From assembly GCF_029814825.1 (NCBI RefSeq), contig NZ_CP122379.1, positions 3,140,501 to 3,204,500 on the forward strand: a stretch of DNA of 64,000 nt, given 5' to 3'. This document shows, one piece after another, positions 44,564-52,208 of the stretch. How positions within the stretch are numbered: the stretch's first letter is position 1; each line of letters begins with the position of its first letter. This DNA comes from Aequorivita marisscotiae (GTDB lineage Bacteria > Bacteroidota > Bacteroidia > Flavobacteriales > Flavobacteriaceae). The notes under the pieces are model-generated. The model saw only the letters and a program-made list of their open reading frames with translations. It searched no databases and was not told the origin of the DNA. The translations under genes and the position numbers were made by a program.

Positions 44564-45196
44564 TTGAAAAAAATCGTCATCATATTAATAATTGCCAATT
44601 TGTTTTGCAATTGCGAAACGAAGAAGCATAAAGTGGCATTAAAGAAAACGGAATTCTATTATCCTCGAATTTCTAACTTTAAATCTGATTCTTCATTGAT
44701 TAAAATATATTTGGACTCTATAGAAAATTATGGAGAATTAACAAAGATAGCCGACAAAATCGCTTGTGACGTAAAAGAACCTTTATTGAGGTTCGGAAAT
44801 GAAAAAACGGACTTTAATCTGATTATTTATAAAGAATGTTCTGAATCAAATGACATTGTCGATTTTTCTGGTAGAAATGTGATTTCGATAGAGAATGAAA
44901 CAATAATAATAAATGACGAAATTGAAAAACCATTTGATAGCCTAAAATCCGTTTTAGAAAACCACATACTAAATCCGAAAAAAGTTTTCGACTATTCAAC
45001 TGATATAGAGAAAGCTTTAATAATGTATTACCAAAATAGTTCGTATAGCTCGAAAGATATTAAGAAACAGCTAATTCAAATTGTTACTGAATTTAATAAT
45101 TTGAATACAAAACATTCTGACAGTTTACCGCTTAAAATTAAATTAAATGAATATCCGTATATTCGAATTGAAAAACCGCCATTTCCAACGAACTGA
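44564..45196 (+). CDS. Hypothetical lipoprotein (cassette-like gene 1)
   Basis: About 210 residues, not recognised. A TTG start at 44564 gives a regular lipoprotein signal (KKIVIILIIANLFCNC); an ATG at 44534 would add ten residues lying in the junction sequence, so TTG is preferred but uncertain. The rest is charged and alpha/beta mixed, with no motif seen. Low G+C and Lys/Asn/Ile-rich composition resembles other island genes more than the flanking core genes. Flanked downstream by an attC-like palindrome. Confidence 0.6.
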   Translation: MKKIVIILIIANLFCNCETKKHKVALKKTEFYYPRISNFKSDSSLIKIYLDSIENYGELTKIADKIACDVKEPLLRFGNEKTDFNLIIYKECSESNDIVDFSGRNVISIENETIIINDEIEKPFDSLKSVLENHILNPKKVFDYSTDIEKALIMYYQNSSYSSKDIKKQLIQIVTEFNNLNTKHSDSLPLKIKLNEYPYIRIEKPPFPTN

Positions 45197-45203
45197 AAAA
45201 AAA

Positions 45204-45338
45204 ACGTGTGGCAACACAGTATATAAGCTATGGCTTGGTCTGTCCTCACTTGGAAAATCCTGCGGATTTTCCAAAGTCAGTTTTTATTTGGAGAGGTCTG
45301 TGCCGAGACACGCCACAGCTCATAAACGTTGGCATTGT
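45204..45338. repeat. attC-like imperfect palindrome E1
   Basis: About 135 nt between two small genes. The outer arms TATAAGCTATGGC and GCCACAGCTCATA are complementary with two mismatches. The centre is a perfect 11-bp stem, TTGGAAAATCC-TGC-GGATTTTCCAA (45250-45274). The edges carry GTGGCAACAC (left) and AACGTTGGCATTG (right). The same central stem type recurs at 48082-48106. Confidence 0.65.
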
Positions 45339-45359
45339 AAAACATTTAAAACAAACATT

Positions 45360-45869
45360 GTGAAAAACAAAATAACACTCATCATATTTCTTATATCTAT
45401 CGGAATTAGCTTTGGGCAAAACGAAAAGCCGAATAGAGAACCATTCGTTTTAAAATTAGCGGTAGATAGCGTCAATTATTATCAACAAGAAATACAAAAG
45501 TCACCATATTTTGTAAAAGACAATATCCTTCAAATATTTCCGTCCGAAAAAATAAATATCGAAGTTGAAATTGAAAATGATAGCATAATATCAATGAAAA
45601 CAGTTGAAAAAGTTGAGTTTCCTGAAAAAACAATAACAATTGACTTTAAGCAAGAGGTTAAAGATAGAAAAAGCGAAATGATGATGCTGACCGTAAAAAA
45701 TCCTTTTGATAAAACTATGACTTATGATGCGAGAATGTTTATTGTAGGACGAGAAGAACTATTAAAAACAAGTATAATTCCTATTAGACCAAAACTTACG
45801 AATTTCGAAATGTGGAATGATGTCATTATCACGCTGATATTAGATAATTGGGAATGGACAGCGAAATAA
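45360..45869 (+). CDS. Hypothetical exported protein (cassette-like gene 2)
   Basis: 169 residues from a GTG at 45360, giving signal peptide KNKITLIIFLISIGISFGQ. The frame is open further upstream through the palindrome E1, but that part is not credible protein. The mature part is beta-rich with repeated Glu/Lys; no family recognised. The stop codon lies 7 nt before the next junction element. Confidence 0.6.
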   Translation: MKNKITLIIFLISIGISFGQNEKPNREPFVLKLAVDSVNYYQQEIQKSPYFVKDNILQIFPSEKINIEVEIENDSIISMKTVEKVEFPEKTITIDFKQEVKDRKSEMMMLTVKNPFDKTMTYDARMFIVGREELLKTSIIPIRPKLTNFEMWNDVIITLILDNWEWTAK

Positions 45870-45876
45870 AAACGTT

Positions 45877-45905
45877 TTACAACAATGTATAACCGTTGTG
45901 TGTCA
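45877..45905. repeat. Minimal junction element E2
   Basis: TTACAACAATGTATAACC followed by GTTGTGTGTC: the ACAAC / GTTGT arms match the ends of the longer palindromes but the large central stem is missing. It lies between two cassette-like genes. Confidence 0.45.
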
Positions 45906-45919
45906 TTAAAAACAAGAAA

Positions 45920-46612
45920 ATGAGAATGTCAAAAAGGTCTATTTTAAAATATTTTTCTGGCATTAAAACCATAGAAATGAAGATAAATAAAAAGTCTGTA
46001 TTAAAATATATACTTGAATTGTTGATTGTTGCTTTTGGAGTTTTTTTAGGGATAGAAGTGAGTGAATACAAGTCTGATAAAAAAATGAAAGAAAATGTTA
46101 TAGAATCTTTGGACTTAATAACAAAAGAGTTGCAATCAAACTCATTAAGATTAGAAGAATCTATTATTTATCATCAAAACATTAAAGTAGGATTTGATAG
46201 TATTAGAAAAAATATTTCAATGGAAAATGCATATTTACCATATTTTTCAAATACTGTATTTAGACATAATTCTATTCCAAATTGGAATGGGCTTGGAATT
46301 CCTGGTATTGAAGACATAGCATTTGAAAGTGCAAAAATTGGCGGAATTTTTCAAGAATTAGATATTGAGAAAATAAAACTAATATCGAATGCTTATAAAA
46401 AATTAAATTCAAATACTGAATTAGGAAGAAGTTTAACTACTAAATTTATCGGAATAGATTCAAATACGAAAATTTTGGATATAATCGGAATTTTTGAATT
46501 GCTAACCAATGACGTATTAATGACAGAAATATATTTAAAGAAAGAATTGGATAAAACGATTGAAAAACTTAATAATGCCACACAATCAATAGACGGTTCC
46601 GCTCCTAAATAG
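45920..46612 (+). CDS. DUF6090-like membrane protein (cassette-like gene 3), 3' end possibly interrupted
   Basis: About 230 residues from the ATG at 45920. After a basic start there is one transmembrane helix (LELLIVAFGVFLGIEV), then a charged helical region (KENVIESLDLITKELQ), as in small Flavobacteriia proteins annotated DUF6090; family assignment is by resemblance only. The last codons (after about 46575) run through a junction-like TGCCACACAATC and into the end of the group II intron remnant, so the natural C-terminus may have been lost or replaced. Confidence 0.6.
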   Translation: MRMSKRSILKYFSGIKTIEMKINKKSVLKYILELLIVAFGVFLGIEVSEYKSDKKMKENVIESLDLITKELQSNSLRLEESIIYHQNIKVGFDSIRKNISMENAYLPYFSNTVFRHNSIPNWNGLGIPGIEDIAFESAKIGGIFQELDIEKIKLISNAYKKLNSNTELGRSLTTKFIGIDSNTKILDIIGIFELLTNDVLMTEIYLKKELDKTIEKLNNATQSIDGSAPK

Positions 46613-47165
46613 GAACGGAGTGCACCTCTCACACCACCCAGCGTACAGGTTTCGTACTGGGTGGTTCGCAGTCCATATTTCCAATCGCTCTTTACACCAA
46701 TTGGAACTATTGCGTACTTTAAGAAAAGGCTACAGATATTTCCGTTCCTTATCTAATTTCCGAAAAGATTGCGTTCAGTCCTTCCCCACCCGTGAGACCT
46801 ATGCAGTTTGCTGCACCTCGTTTCCCGTGAGTACTATGACCTCTGCTGACTTCTCCATTATGCCAATACGTGGCTATGGAGACCTCCCAAGGTAATGGCA
46901 TCTTCTTTCTCTCGATTCCTGCCGTATCTACATATATGCACTTTTGGTTTTCTTGGGGCCTTACAATTATGTGGTTGCTTACCCGTGCACAAATGCCTCT
47001 GTATACGGTTCCTGCTTGGTTTATCCTGAGCGCAGCCGAAGGGTCAGTACCGAGATTGTAGTCCTGCTTCTTTCACTCCTCACCTCACGATAAACGAGCT
47101 TGCAGCTTACTAATGATTCAAGGCATTACTCCTGCCCATAAGGGACTTGGACCCTCTAGATTAAT
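46598..47165 (-). mobile_element. Group II intron remnant lacking reverse transcriptase
   Basis: Read on the minus strand, 46633-46667 is a 35-nt hairpin beginning GAACCACCCAGTACGAAA and ending GGGTGGT, with the form of domain V of bacterial group II introns; TGTGAGAGG follows, then a domain VI-like stem around 46600-46618. Upstream (to about 47165) is structured non-coding RNA-like sequence, with GTCAGCAGAGGTCATAGTA and GGGGAAGGACTGAAC, like the leader before intron RT genes. Only a few codons resembling an RT C-terminus (YGLRTTQYETCTLGGV) remain. The RT gene itself is absent. Class not certain. Confidence 0.6.
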
Positions 47166-47211
47166 TAGTTACCTTTCGGTAAAGTAAAAGATGTCCATGC
47201 TGGGTACACAC

Positions 47212-47350
47212 ACTGTATAACAGCAATTACGGCGTCCCGATGCTTCGGGAGACTGCGTCCGAATCCACGCGTAATTGCTACCGTCGGTGCTTAGCCGAAA
47301 AAGTTTAATTTTAATCCCGTAACTGACGGTTATGCAAAACCATTGTGATG
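47212..47350. repeat. attC-like palindromic element E3
   Basis: About 139 nt. It contains the perfect small hairpin TCCCGATGCTTCGGGA, the arms ACTGTATAACAGCAATTAC and GTAACTGACGGTTATGCA, and inner words CGCGTAATTGC and GTGCTTAGCCGAAAA. It is a near copy of E4 (48842-48977), with about 18 differences over roughly 136 aligned positions by eye. It precedes the first toxin-antitoxin module. Confidence 0.75.
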
Positions 47351-47440
47351 CATTTTGGCAAACCTTTCGTATAAAACAATTTCCTCTTTCCGTATCCAAT
47401 AAATTAATTATATTTGTATCTAAATGGATACAACTCTTAA

Positions 47441-47743
47441 ATGATAATTACCGAAAAAACATCTGAATTCGATAAGTGGATTAGAAAGCTAAAAGACATT
47501 CGGGCAAAATCTAAAATACTTTTCCGAATTCAAAAACTTGAAACGGATGAACACTTCGGAGATTGTAAACCTATCGGTGACGGAATTAGTGAGATGAGAA
47601 TTAATTATGCTAAAGGCTACCGACTATATTTTAAAGAAAAAGACAACAAAATCGTAATCCTTTTAATTGGTGGAGATAAAGCAAGTCAACAAAAGGACAT
47701 AGAGAAAGCGAAAAAAATCTGGAACAGAATAAAAAATGATTGA
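47441..47743 (+). CDS. RelE/ParE-superfamily toxin (HigB/Gp49-like)
   Basis: 100 residues with the pattern of addiction-module killer proteins: EFDKWIRKLKDIRAKSKI, RIQKLETDEHFGDCKPIGDGISEMRINYAKGYRLYF and ILLIGGDKASQQKDIEKAKKIW. The K/R-rich active face and the conserved G(D/G)K near the end are visible. It overlaps the antitoxin gene by 8 bp. As a type II toxin it would cleave mRNA at the ribosome. Confidence 0.88.
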   Translation: MIITEKTSEFDKWIRKLKDIRAKSKILFRIQKLETDEHFGDCKPIGDGISEMRINYAKGYRLYFKEKDNKIVILLIGGDKASQQKDIEKAKKIWNRIKND

Positions 47744-48029
47744 TATGGAAACCACTAAATTTGACATAGCGGACTATTTGGACAGCGAAGACATGATTGC
47801 TGAATATCTCAATACAGTTCTCGAAGATGGAGACAGTGCTGATTTGATAGTAGCGATCGGGCATATTGCAAAGTCAATCGGAATGACCAAAATTGCGGAG
47901 AAAACTGGAATGAGCAGACCAAGTCTATACAAAGCATTATCCGATGGGGCGAAACCACAATTTGGAACAATAATGAAGGTGCTGAAAGCCATTGGTGGTC
48001 AAATCAACGTGAAACCAATATCAGCGTAA
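47736..48029 (+). CDS. Addiction-module antidote protein (HigA-like, XRE HTH)
   Basis: 97 residues. N-terminal IADYLDSEDMIAEYLNTVLEDGD is characteristic of this antidote group; a helix-turn-helix is at about 50-90 (GMTKIAEKTGMSRPSLYKALSDG, KPQFGTIMKVLKAIGG). The order toxin then antitoxin is the HigBA order. It neutralises the upstream toxin and probably represses the pair. Translation is coupled by the 8-bp overlap. Confidence 0.88.
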   Translation: MIDMETTKFDIADYLDSEDMIAEYLNTVLEDGDSADLIVAIGHIAKSIGMTKIAEKTGMSRPSLYKALSDGAKPQFGTIMKVLKAIGGQINVKPISA

Positions 48030-48039
48030 AAAAAATGAC

Positions 48040-48180
48040 ACCACATCATTGGCCCTAAGTACTTGCTTTTTCTCGCGTACTTTGGAAATTCCGCAGGAAT
48101 TTCCAACTTGGTACGTAGTTGCAAAGTTAAATGCTAAACCACGCAACTACTCATAGCCGAGACCGTTATTAAGCAGCATT
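48040..48180. repeat. attC-like palindromic element E5 (between the TA modules)
   Basis: The centre is a perfect 11-bp stem TTGGAAATTCC-GCA-GGAATTTCCAA (48082-48106), the same design as in E1. Flanks GTACTT / ACTTGGTAC extend it. The right edge carries ACTCATAGCCGAGACCGTTATTAAGC, close in form to the right edge of E1 (GCTCATAAACGTTGGC). Confidence 0.62.
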
Positions 48181-48245
48181 TAAAAAAACACTCCACGAAC
48201 AATCAAAAATTTCACTTACCTTTAACGTTAGTAACGTGAAAAGAT

Positions 48246-48527
48246 ATGATATTATCCTTTGGTTCAAAAGAAACCGAACAAATCCGGAACGGAATCCGAG
48301 ATAAGAAAATGCCGATCGATATTCAAAGTGTAGGACGTCGAAAATTGAGAATGTTAAATAACTCGCAAGACATTTCCGATTTGCGAATTCCACCATCGAA
48401 CCGACTTGAAAAACTGACCGGGAAATTAAGTGATTTTTACAGTATTCGGATTAACAAACAATGGAGGATTATTTTCGTTTGGGATAATGGAAACGCGAGT
48501 GCAGTGGATATAATTGATTATCATTAA
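48246..48527 (+). CDS. higB: HigB-type toxin (plasmid maintenance killer family)
   Basis: 93 residues: MILSFGSKETEQI, VGRRKLRMLNNSQDISDLRIPPSNRLEKL and the active-site strand YSIRINKQWRIIFVWDNGNASAVDIIDYH are textbook HigB/PF05015 features. A ribosome-dependent mRNA nuclease. Its 3' end runs to 10 nt before the antitoxin ATG. Confidence 0.93.
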   Translation: MILSFGSKETEQIRNGIRDKKMPIDIQSVGRRKLRMLNNSQDISDLRIPPSNRLEKLTGKLSDFYSIRINKQWRIIFVWDNGNASAVDIIDYH

Positions 48528-48537
48528 AAATAAAAAA

Positions 48538-48840
48538 ATGGAAAAATTAGCAAATATTCATCCTGGAGAAATATTGAATTCTGAATTTCTTGAGCCTTTG
48601 GAAATTACGGCATATCGACTTTCCAAAGATTTAAAAATACCTCAAACCCGCATCTCGGAGATTATAAAAGGAAACCGGAGAATTACGGCAGACACCGCCT
48701 TACGTTTAAGTAAATATTTTGACAATTCGGCAAAATTCTGGCTCGGTCTCCAAAACGATTTTGATATCGAAGAAGAAAAAGAAAATAAGGAAAAAGAACT
48801 TAACGAAATAAAGCAACACGCGGGTAAAAACGTTGCCTAA
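48538..48840 (+). CDS. higA: HigA antitoxin (XRE family)
   Basis: 100 residues from the ATG at 48538; an upstream ATG at 48514 inside higB is less likely. It has HPGEILNSEFLEPLEITAYRLSKDLKIPQTRISEIIKGNRRIT, the HigA signature, then TALRLSKYFDNSAKFWLGLQ. The stop codon TAA is part of GCCTAAC at the edge of the E4 palindrome, that is, the reading frame ends inside the junction element. Confidence 0.93.
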   Translation: MEKLANIHPGEILNSEFLEPLEITAYRLSKDLKIPQTRISEIIKGNRRITADTALRLSKYFDNSAKFWLGLQNDFDIEEEKENKEKELNEIKQHAGKNVA

Positions 48841-48841
48841 C

Positions 48842-48977
48842 ACTGCATAACCACAATTACAGCGTCCCGATGCTACGGGAAACTGCGTCCGAATTCACGC
48901 GTAATTGCATCCGTAGGTGCTTAGCCGAAAAGCATTAAATTTAATCCCGTAACTGTGGTTATGCGAAACCATAGTGG
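48842..48977. repeat. attC-like palindromic element E4
   Basis: About 136 nt, starting right after the higA stop. The outer arms GCATAACCACAATTAC and GTAACTGTGGTTATGC are complementary with one mismatch. It has inner hairpin TCCCGATGCTACGGGA and left edge GCCTAAC, which fits RYYYAAC. It is a near copy of E3. Confidence 0.78.
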
Positions 48978-49036
48978 CAAACATTTACAAAAAACTGAAC
49001 GTTAAAAATTAAACTGAAGAGAATATTAGAAAAAAT

Positions 49037-49414
49037 ATGAAATTTTACACTTCAATACCTGAAAGTCTGAATCCATATTATAAAGCGGAATTGGAAAAAT
49101 ACCGAGCTGAATACTCAAACGGAAATTTAAAAAATGCGTGGAATCATTTGGAAAGAGCACATATAATTGGACAAAAATATCCATACGCTCATACATTTGT
49201 ACATTGGAAAATGTTACAATTCGGAATTAGAATCAAAAGCGGAAAAGAAGTTATTGGACAAATTCCACGTCTGATTTTTGGAGGCGTAAAATCCTTTGTT
49301 GGAAAAATTCCCATTGGAAATCCTGGAGGAGCAAATGTTCCACCATTAAAACCATTTCCGATTGAAAAAGAACTAGAGAATGTTTTTATAAAAGCTGGAA
49401 TAGAATTAAACTGA
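49037..49414 (+). CDS. DUF3703 family protein (cassette-like gene)
   Basis: 125 residues, no signal peptide. Family pattern: AWNHLERAHIIGQKYPYAHTFVHWKML, with conserved His residues that could bind a metal, and a Gly/Pro-rich region (IPIGNPGGANVPPLKPF). Homologues occur near metal-resistance genes in other bacteria, but none are nearby here. Last cassette-like gene of the island, after E4. Confidence 0.78.
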   Translation: MKFYTSIPESLNPYYKAELEKYRAEYSNGNLKNAWNHLERAHIIGQKYPYAHTFVHWKMLQFGIRIKSGKEVIGQIPRLIFGGVKSFVGKIPIGNPGGANVPPLKPFPIEKELENVFIKAGIELN

Positions 49415-49550
49415 AAATAAAAAATTGGGTACCCCCATAATTAATGGCTAGTTTGAGCTTGCTTAAGCAACATCTTGCGCAAACATCTCTGAAATATTAT
49501 CAAAAGAAATTGGCCAAATGCTCGGATGAACCCAAAGAGAGAAGTTAAAA

Positions 49551-49612
49551 TTTGCATAGGTTTTAACAAAATCGTAACATTACATTTCAATTTTAAAACT
49601 TCCCTATGCAAA
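49551..49612. promoter_or_regulatory. 10-bp inverted repeat spanning the nhaC start codon
   Basis: TTTGCATAGG (49551-49560) and CCTATGCAAA (49603-49612) are perfectly complementary, 42 nt apart. The right arm contains the start ATG of the antiporter gene. If both arms are in the mRNA, pairing would hide the start codon; alternatively they are operator half-sites. Confidence 0.5.
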
Positions 49613-51102
49613 GTCAGGATATAAAGCCCACAAACCCAAAAGATGATCAAGTAGTAGAAAACAAAGAACTGAATATTTGGGAAGCTTTAATACCTGTTTT
49701 TGCACTTATTATAATGCTTTTTTATAATGTATTCTTCGCTTATGGGGAAGATGCTTTAGAAGGTAGCAACCAGTTTATTCTTTTAATGGGTGGCGCCGTT
49801 GCTGCAATTGTTGGCTTTTTCAACAAAGTGAAATTTGAACAAATGTTGGAAGAAGTTGCATTAAACATTAAATCTACCGCTGGCGCTATTTTAATTCTGT
49901 TATTGGTTGGTGCACTGGCAGGAACCTGGCTGATAAGCGGAATAATACCAACAATGATTTATTATGGATTACAAATTTTAAATCCAACCATATTTTTAGC
50001 ATCCTGTGTAATTATTTGCGCAATTATTTCGGTAGCTACCGGTAGTAGTTGGACTACTTCGGCCACCGTAGGTATTGCTTTAATTGGAATTGCAAATGCA
50101 TTGGGTATTTCTGTGGGGATGACGGCCGGTGCTATACTTTCTGGCGCTTATTTTGGTGATAAAATTTCACCATTGAGCGACACTACAAACCTCGCTCCTG
50201 CTATGGCTGGTACAGATTTATTTACTCATATTAGGTATATGCTGTACACAACAGTACCCACTTTAACCATTACACTTTTAGTATTTATAATAATAGGTTT
50301 TTCTTTAGACACTTCTGGAACTGCAGATACCCATTTAATTTTAGCAGCTGTAAAAGATTCAATAAATGTAAGTCCGTGGTTGTTTGTGGTGCCTCTGATT
50401 GTAATCATTTTAATTGTAAAAAAAACCCCTCCATTAATAGCGCTATTATTAGGCACACTTTTGGGCGCAGTTGCCGCTTTACTATTTCAACCTAATATTG
50501 TAGCCGCCATTGGAGGAAGCTCGTCGCTTACCTTTGAGAGTGGATATAAAGGAATAATGAACGCCATAACCGTTGATAGCGCGATTCCTACAGAAAATGA
50601 AGCTTTAAAAGAATTGTTTTCTGCTGGCGGGATGTCAGGAATGTTAAAGACCATTTGGCTCATATTATGCGCTATGGTTTTTGGAGGTATAATGGACGGG
50701 ATTGGCGCACTTTCTGCCATTAGTAAAGCGCTATTAAAATTGTTTCACACTACTTTCGGGCTATTTGCAAGTACCGTGGCCAGCTGTTTGGCGCTGAACC
50801 TGACTGCCAGTGATCAATATTTGGCTATTGTGGTTCCGGGAAAAATGTATTCACAAGCCTTTAAGGACAAGGGCTTAGCACCGGAAAATCTTTCACGAAC
50901 GCTTGAGGATTCAGGTACGGTAACTTCGGTGTTGGTTCCTTGGAATACCTGTGGCGCCTATCACAGTGGCGTCTTGGGTGTAGATACACTTCATTATGCC
51001 GGCTACGCCATCTTTAATTGGCTAAGTCCATTTATGACGTTGCTCTTCGCTGCTTTTAGAATTAAGATTAGAATGCTAACAACTTCTTCGGCGAAGGCCT
51101 AA
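49606..51102 (+). CDS. NhaC-family Na+/H+ antiporter
   Basis: 498 residues, about 11-12 transmembrane helices. Characteristic stretches: ATGSSWTTSATVGIALIGI, GAYFGDKISPLSDTTNLAPA (the DK and D residues used for ion exchange), and LNLTASDQYLAIVVPGKMY with EDSGTVTSVLVPWNTCGAYH near the C-terminus. Exchanges Na+ or a metabolite such as malate/lactate for protons in the inner membrane. It lies just past the accessory island and may mark the return to core genome. Confidence 0.92.
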   Translation: MQSQDIKPTNPKDDQVVENKELNIWEALIPVFALIIMLFYNVFFAYGEDALEGSNQFILLMGGAVAAIVGFFNKVKFEQMLEEVALNIKSTAGAILILLLVGALAGTWLISGIIPTMIYYGLQILNPTIFLASCVIICAIISVATGSSWTTSATVGIALIGIANALGISVGMTAGAILSGAYFGDKISPLSDTTNLAPAMAGTDLFTHIRYMLYTTVPTLTITLLVFIIIGFSLDTSGTADTHLILAAVKDSINVSPWLFVVPLIVIILIVKKTPPLIALLLGTLLGAVAALLFQPNIVAAIGGSSSLTFESGYKGIMNAITVDSAIPTENEALKELFSAGGMSGMLKTIWLILCAMVFGGIMDGIGALSAISKALLKLFHTTFGLFASTVASCLALNLTASDQYLAIVVPGKMYSQAFKDKGLAPENLSRTLEDSGTVTSVLVPWNTCGAYHSGVLGVDTLHYAGYAIFNWLSPFMTLLFAAFRIKIRMLTTSSAKA

Positions 51103-51209
51103 AACCCATCATCACTTTTATTTATCGTTAAAATTTTAACCTATTGTTAAAATCTATTGTTTTATAAGTTAATCCATTCAAGATTTCATTCTTTTTTTAA
51201 GGTACTTTC

Positions 51210-51217
51210 TATCTTTG
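51210..51217 (+). promoter_or_regulatory. Candidate promoter -7 box for the peroxiredoxin operon
   Basis: TATCTTTG matches TAnnTTTG, 37 nt before the ATG at 51255. A T-rich stretch about 20 nt upstream could be the -33 element. Confidence 0.45.
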
Positions 51218-51254
51218 TAGTAGAAAAATATTAACCTTAAAAATAAATAAAACT

Positions 51255-51890
51255 ATGGCTATAGTAGGAAAACAATTTCCAAACATTTCAGTTGATGCAA
51301 TGAACGAAATGGGAGATACTTTTAAATTAAATGTGCTTGAAGAAGCTAAGAAAAACAACAAAAAAGTATTGCTTTTCTGGTATCCAAAAGACTTTACATT
51401 TGTATGCCCAACTGAAATTCACTCTTTCCAAGAAGTACTTTCAAAATTTGAAGACAGAAACACAATGGTAATCGGAGCATCTTGCGATACTCCCGAGGTA
51501 CACTTTGCGTGGTTAAACACACCGAAGGACAACGGCGGGATTGAAGGAGTAACTTACCCCCTATTGGCAGATACAAACCGCAACTTATCTAACGCCCTTG
51601 GAATTCTGGATATTACCAATGAGCGTTACGACGAAGAAACCGGATTGTTAACTGTAGATGGCGATAACGTTACATACCGTGCAACATATTTAATTGATGA
51701 AGAAGGAAAAGTATTCCACGAAAGCGTAAACGATATGCCATTGGGAAGAAATGTAAATGAATTTCTTAGATTAATTGATGCATATACGCACGTTCAGAAA
51801 AACGGTGAAGTTTGTCCAGCAAACTGGGAAGAAGGAAAAGATGCTATGCAAGCAACGCGCGAAGCAGTAGCCACATATTTAAGAAATTAA
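51255..51890 (+). CDS. Typical 2-Cys peroxiredoxin (AhpC/Prx1 group)
   Basis: 211 residues. The peroxidatic Cys51 is in FTFVCPTEIHSFQ and the resolving Cys in GEVCPANWEEG near residue 178. It reduces hydrogen and organic peroxides and needs a thiol donor; the thioredoxin 3 nt downstream is the obvious partner. The GGIEGVTYPLL segment is in the place of the sensitivity motif of the family. Confidence 0.95.
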   Translation: MAIVGKQFPNISVDAMNEMGDTFKLNVLEEAKKNNKKVLLFWYPKDFTFVCPTEIHSFQEVLSKFEDRNTMVIGASCDTPEVHFAWLNTPKDNGGIEGVTYPLLADTNRNLSNALGILDITNERYDEETGLLTVDGDNVTYRATYLIDEEGKVFHESVNDMPLGRNVNEFLRLIDAYTHVQKNGEVCPANWEEGKDAMQATREAVATYLRN

Positions 51891-51893
51891 GAT

Positions 51894-52208
51894 ATGGTAG
51901 TTGAGTTAAAAGATGATAGTCTGCAGCAGCTAATTTCTGAAGAAAAGAACGTAGTAGTTCAGTTCTCGGCAGGATGGTGCGGCAATTGCAGAGTGATGAA
52001 ACCGAAATTCAAAAAGTTGGCTTCGGAAACTGATAATTTAAAATTTGTTTTGGTAGATGCCGAAAAGTTTCCTGAAAGTAGAAAAATGGCGAATGTTGAT
52101 AATTTGCCAACCTTCGCAACTTTCAAGAATGGCGAACTGGTAAACCAAGTTCAGACCAACAAATTTGAACTTTTAAAAGATCTAGTAGATGAAGTTGCCA
52201 GTAATTAG
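51894..52208 (+). CDS. Thioredoxin-family protein
   Basis: 104 residues, cytoplasmic. Active site WCGNC (Cys29 and Cys32), with the cis-Pro in DNLPTFATFKNGE. CGNC in place of CGPC suggests a shifted redox potential. It starts 3 nt after the peroxiredoxin and overlaps the next gene by 20 bp. It is probably the electron donor to the peroxiredoxin. Confidence 0.92.
   Translation: MVVELKDDSLQQLISEEKNVVVQFSAGWCGNCRVMKPKFKKLASETDNLKFVLVDAEKFPESRKMANVDNLPTFATFKNGELVNQVQTNKFELLKDLVDEVASN

Noticed and set aside
45147..45359. Upstream extension of the exported protein gene at 45360
   Set aside because: The extra residues come from the palindrome E1 and the end of the preceding gene; the signal peptide begins at the GTG at 45360.
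47000..47050. CTGAGCGCAGCCGAAGGGTCAG inside the intron remnant as an insertion-sequence end
   Set aside because: It is a short dispersed-type repeat with no partner end, no target duplication and no transposase nearby; too little to call.
46620..47061. Two short plus-strand ORFs of 91 and 63 codons in the island
   Set aside because: They read the antisense strand of the structured group II intron remnant, are rich in Cys, Trp and His in an unnatural way, and have no homology pattern.
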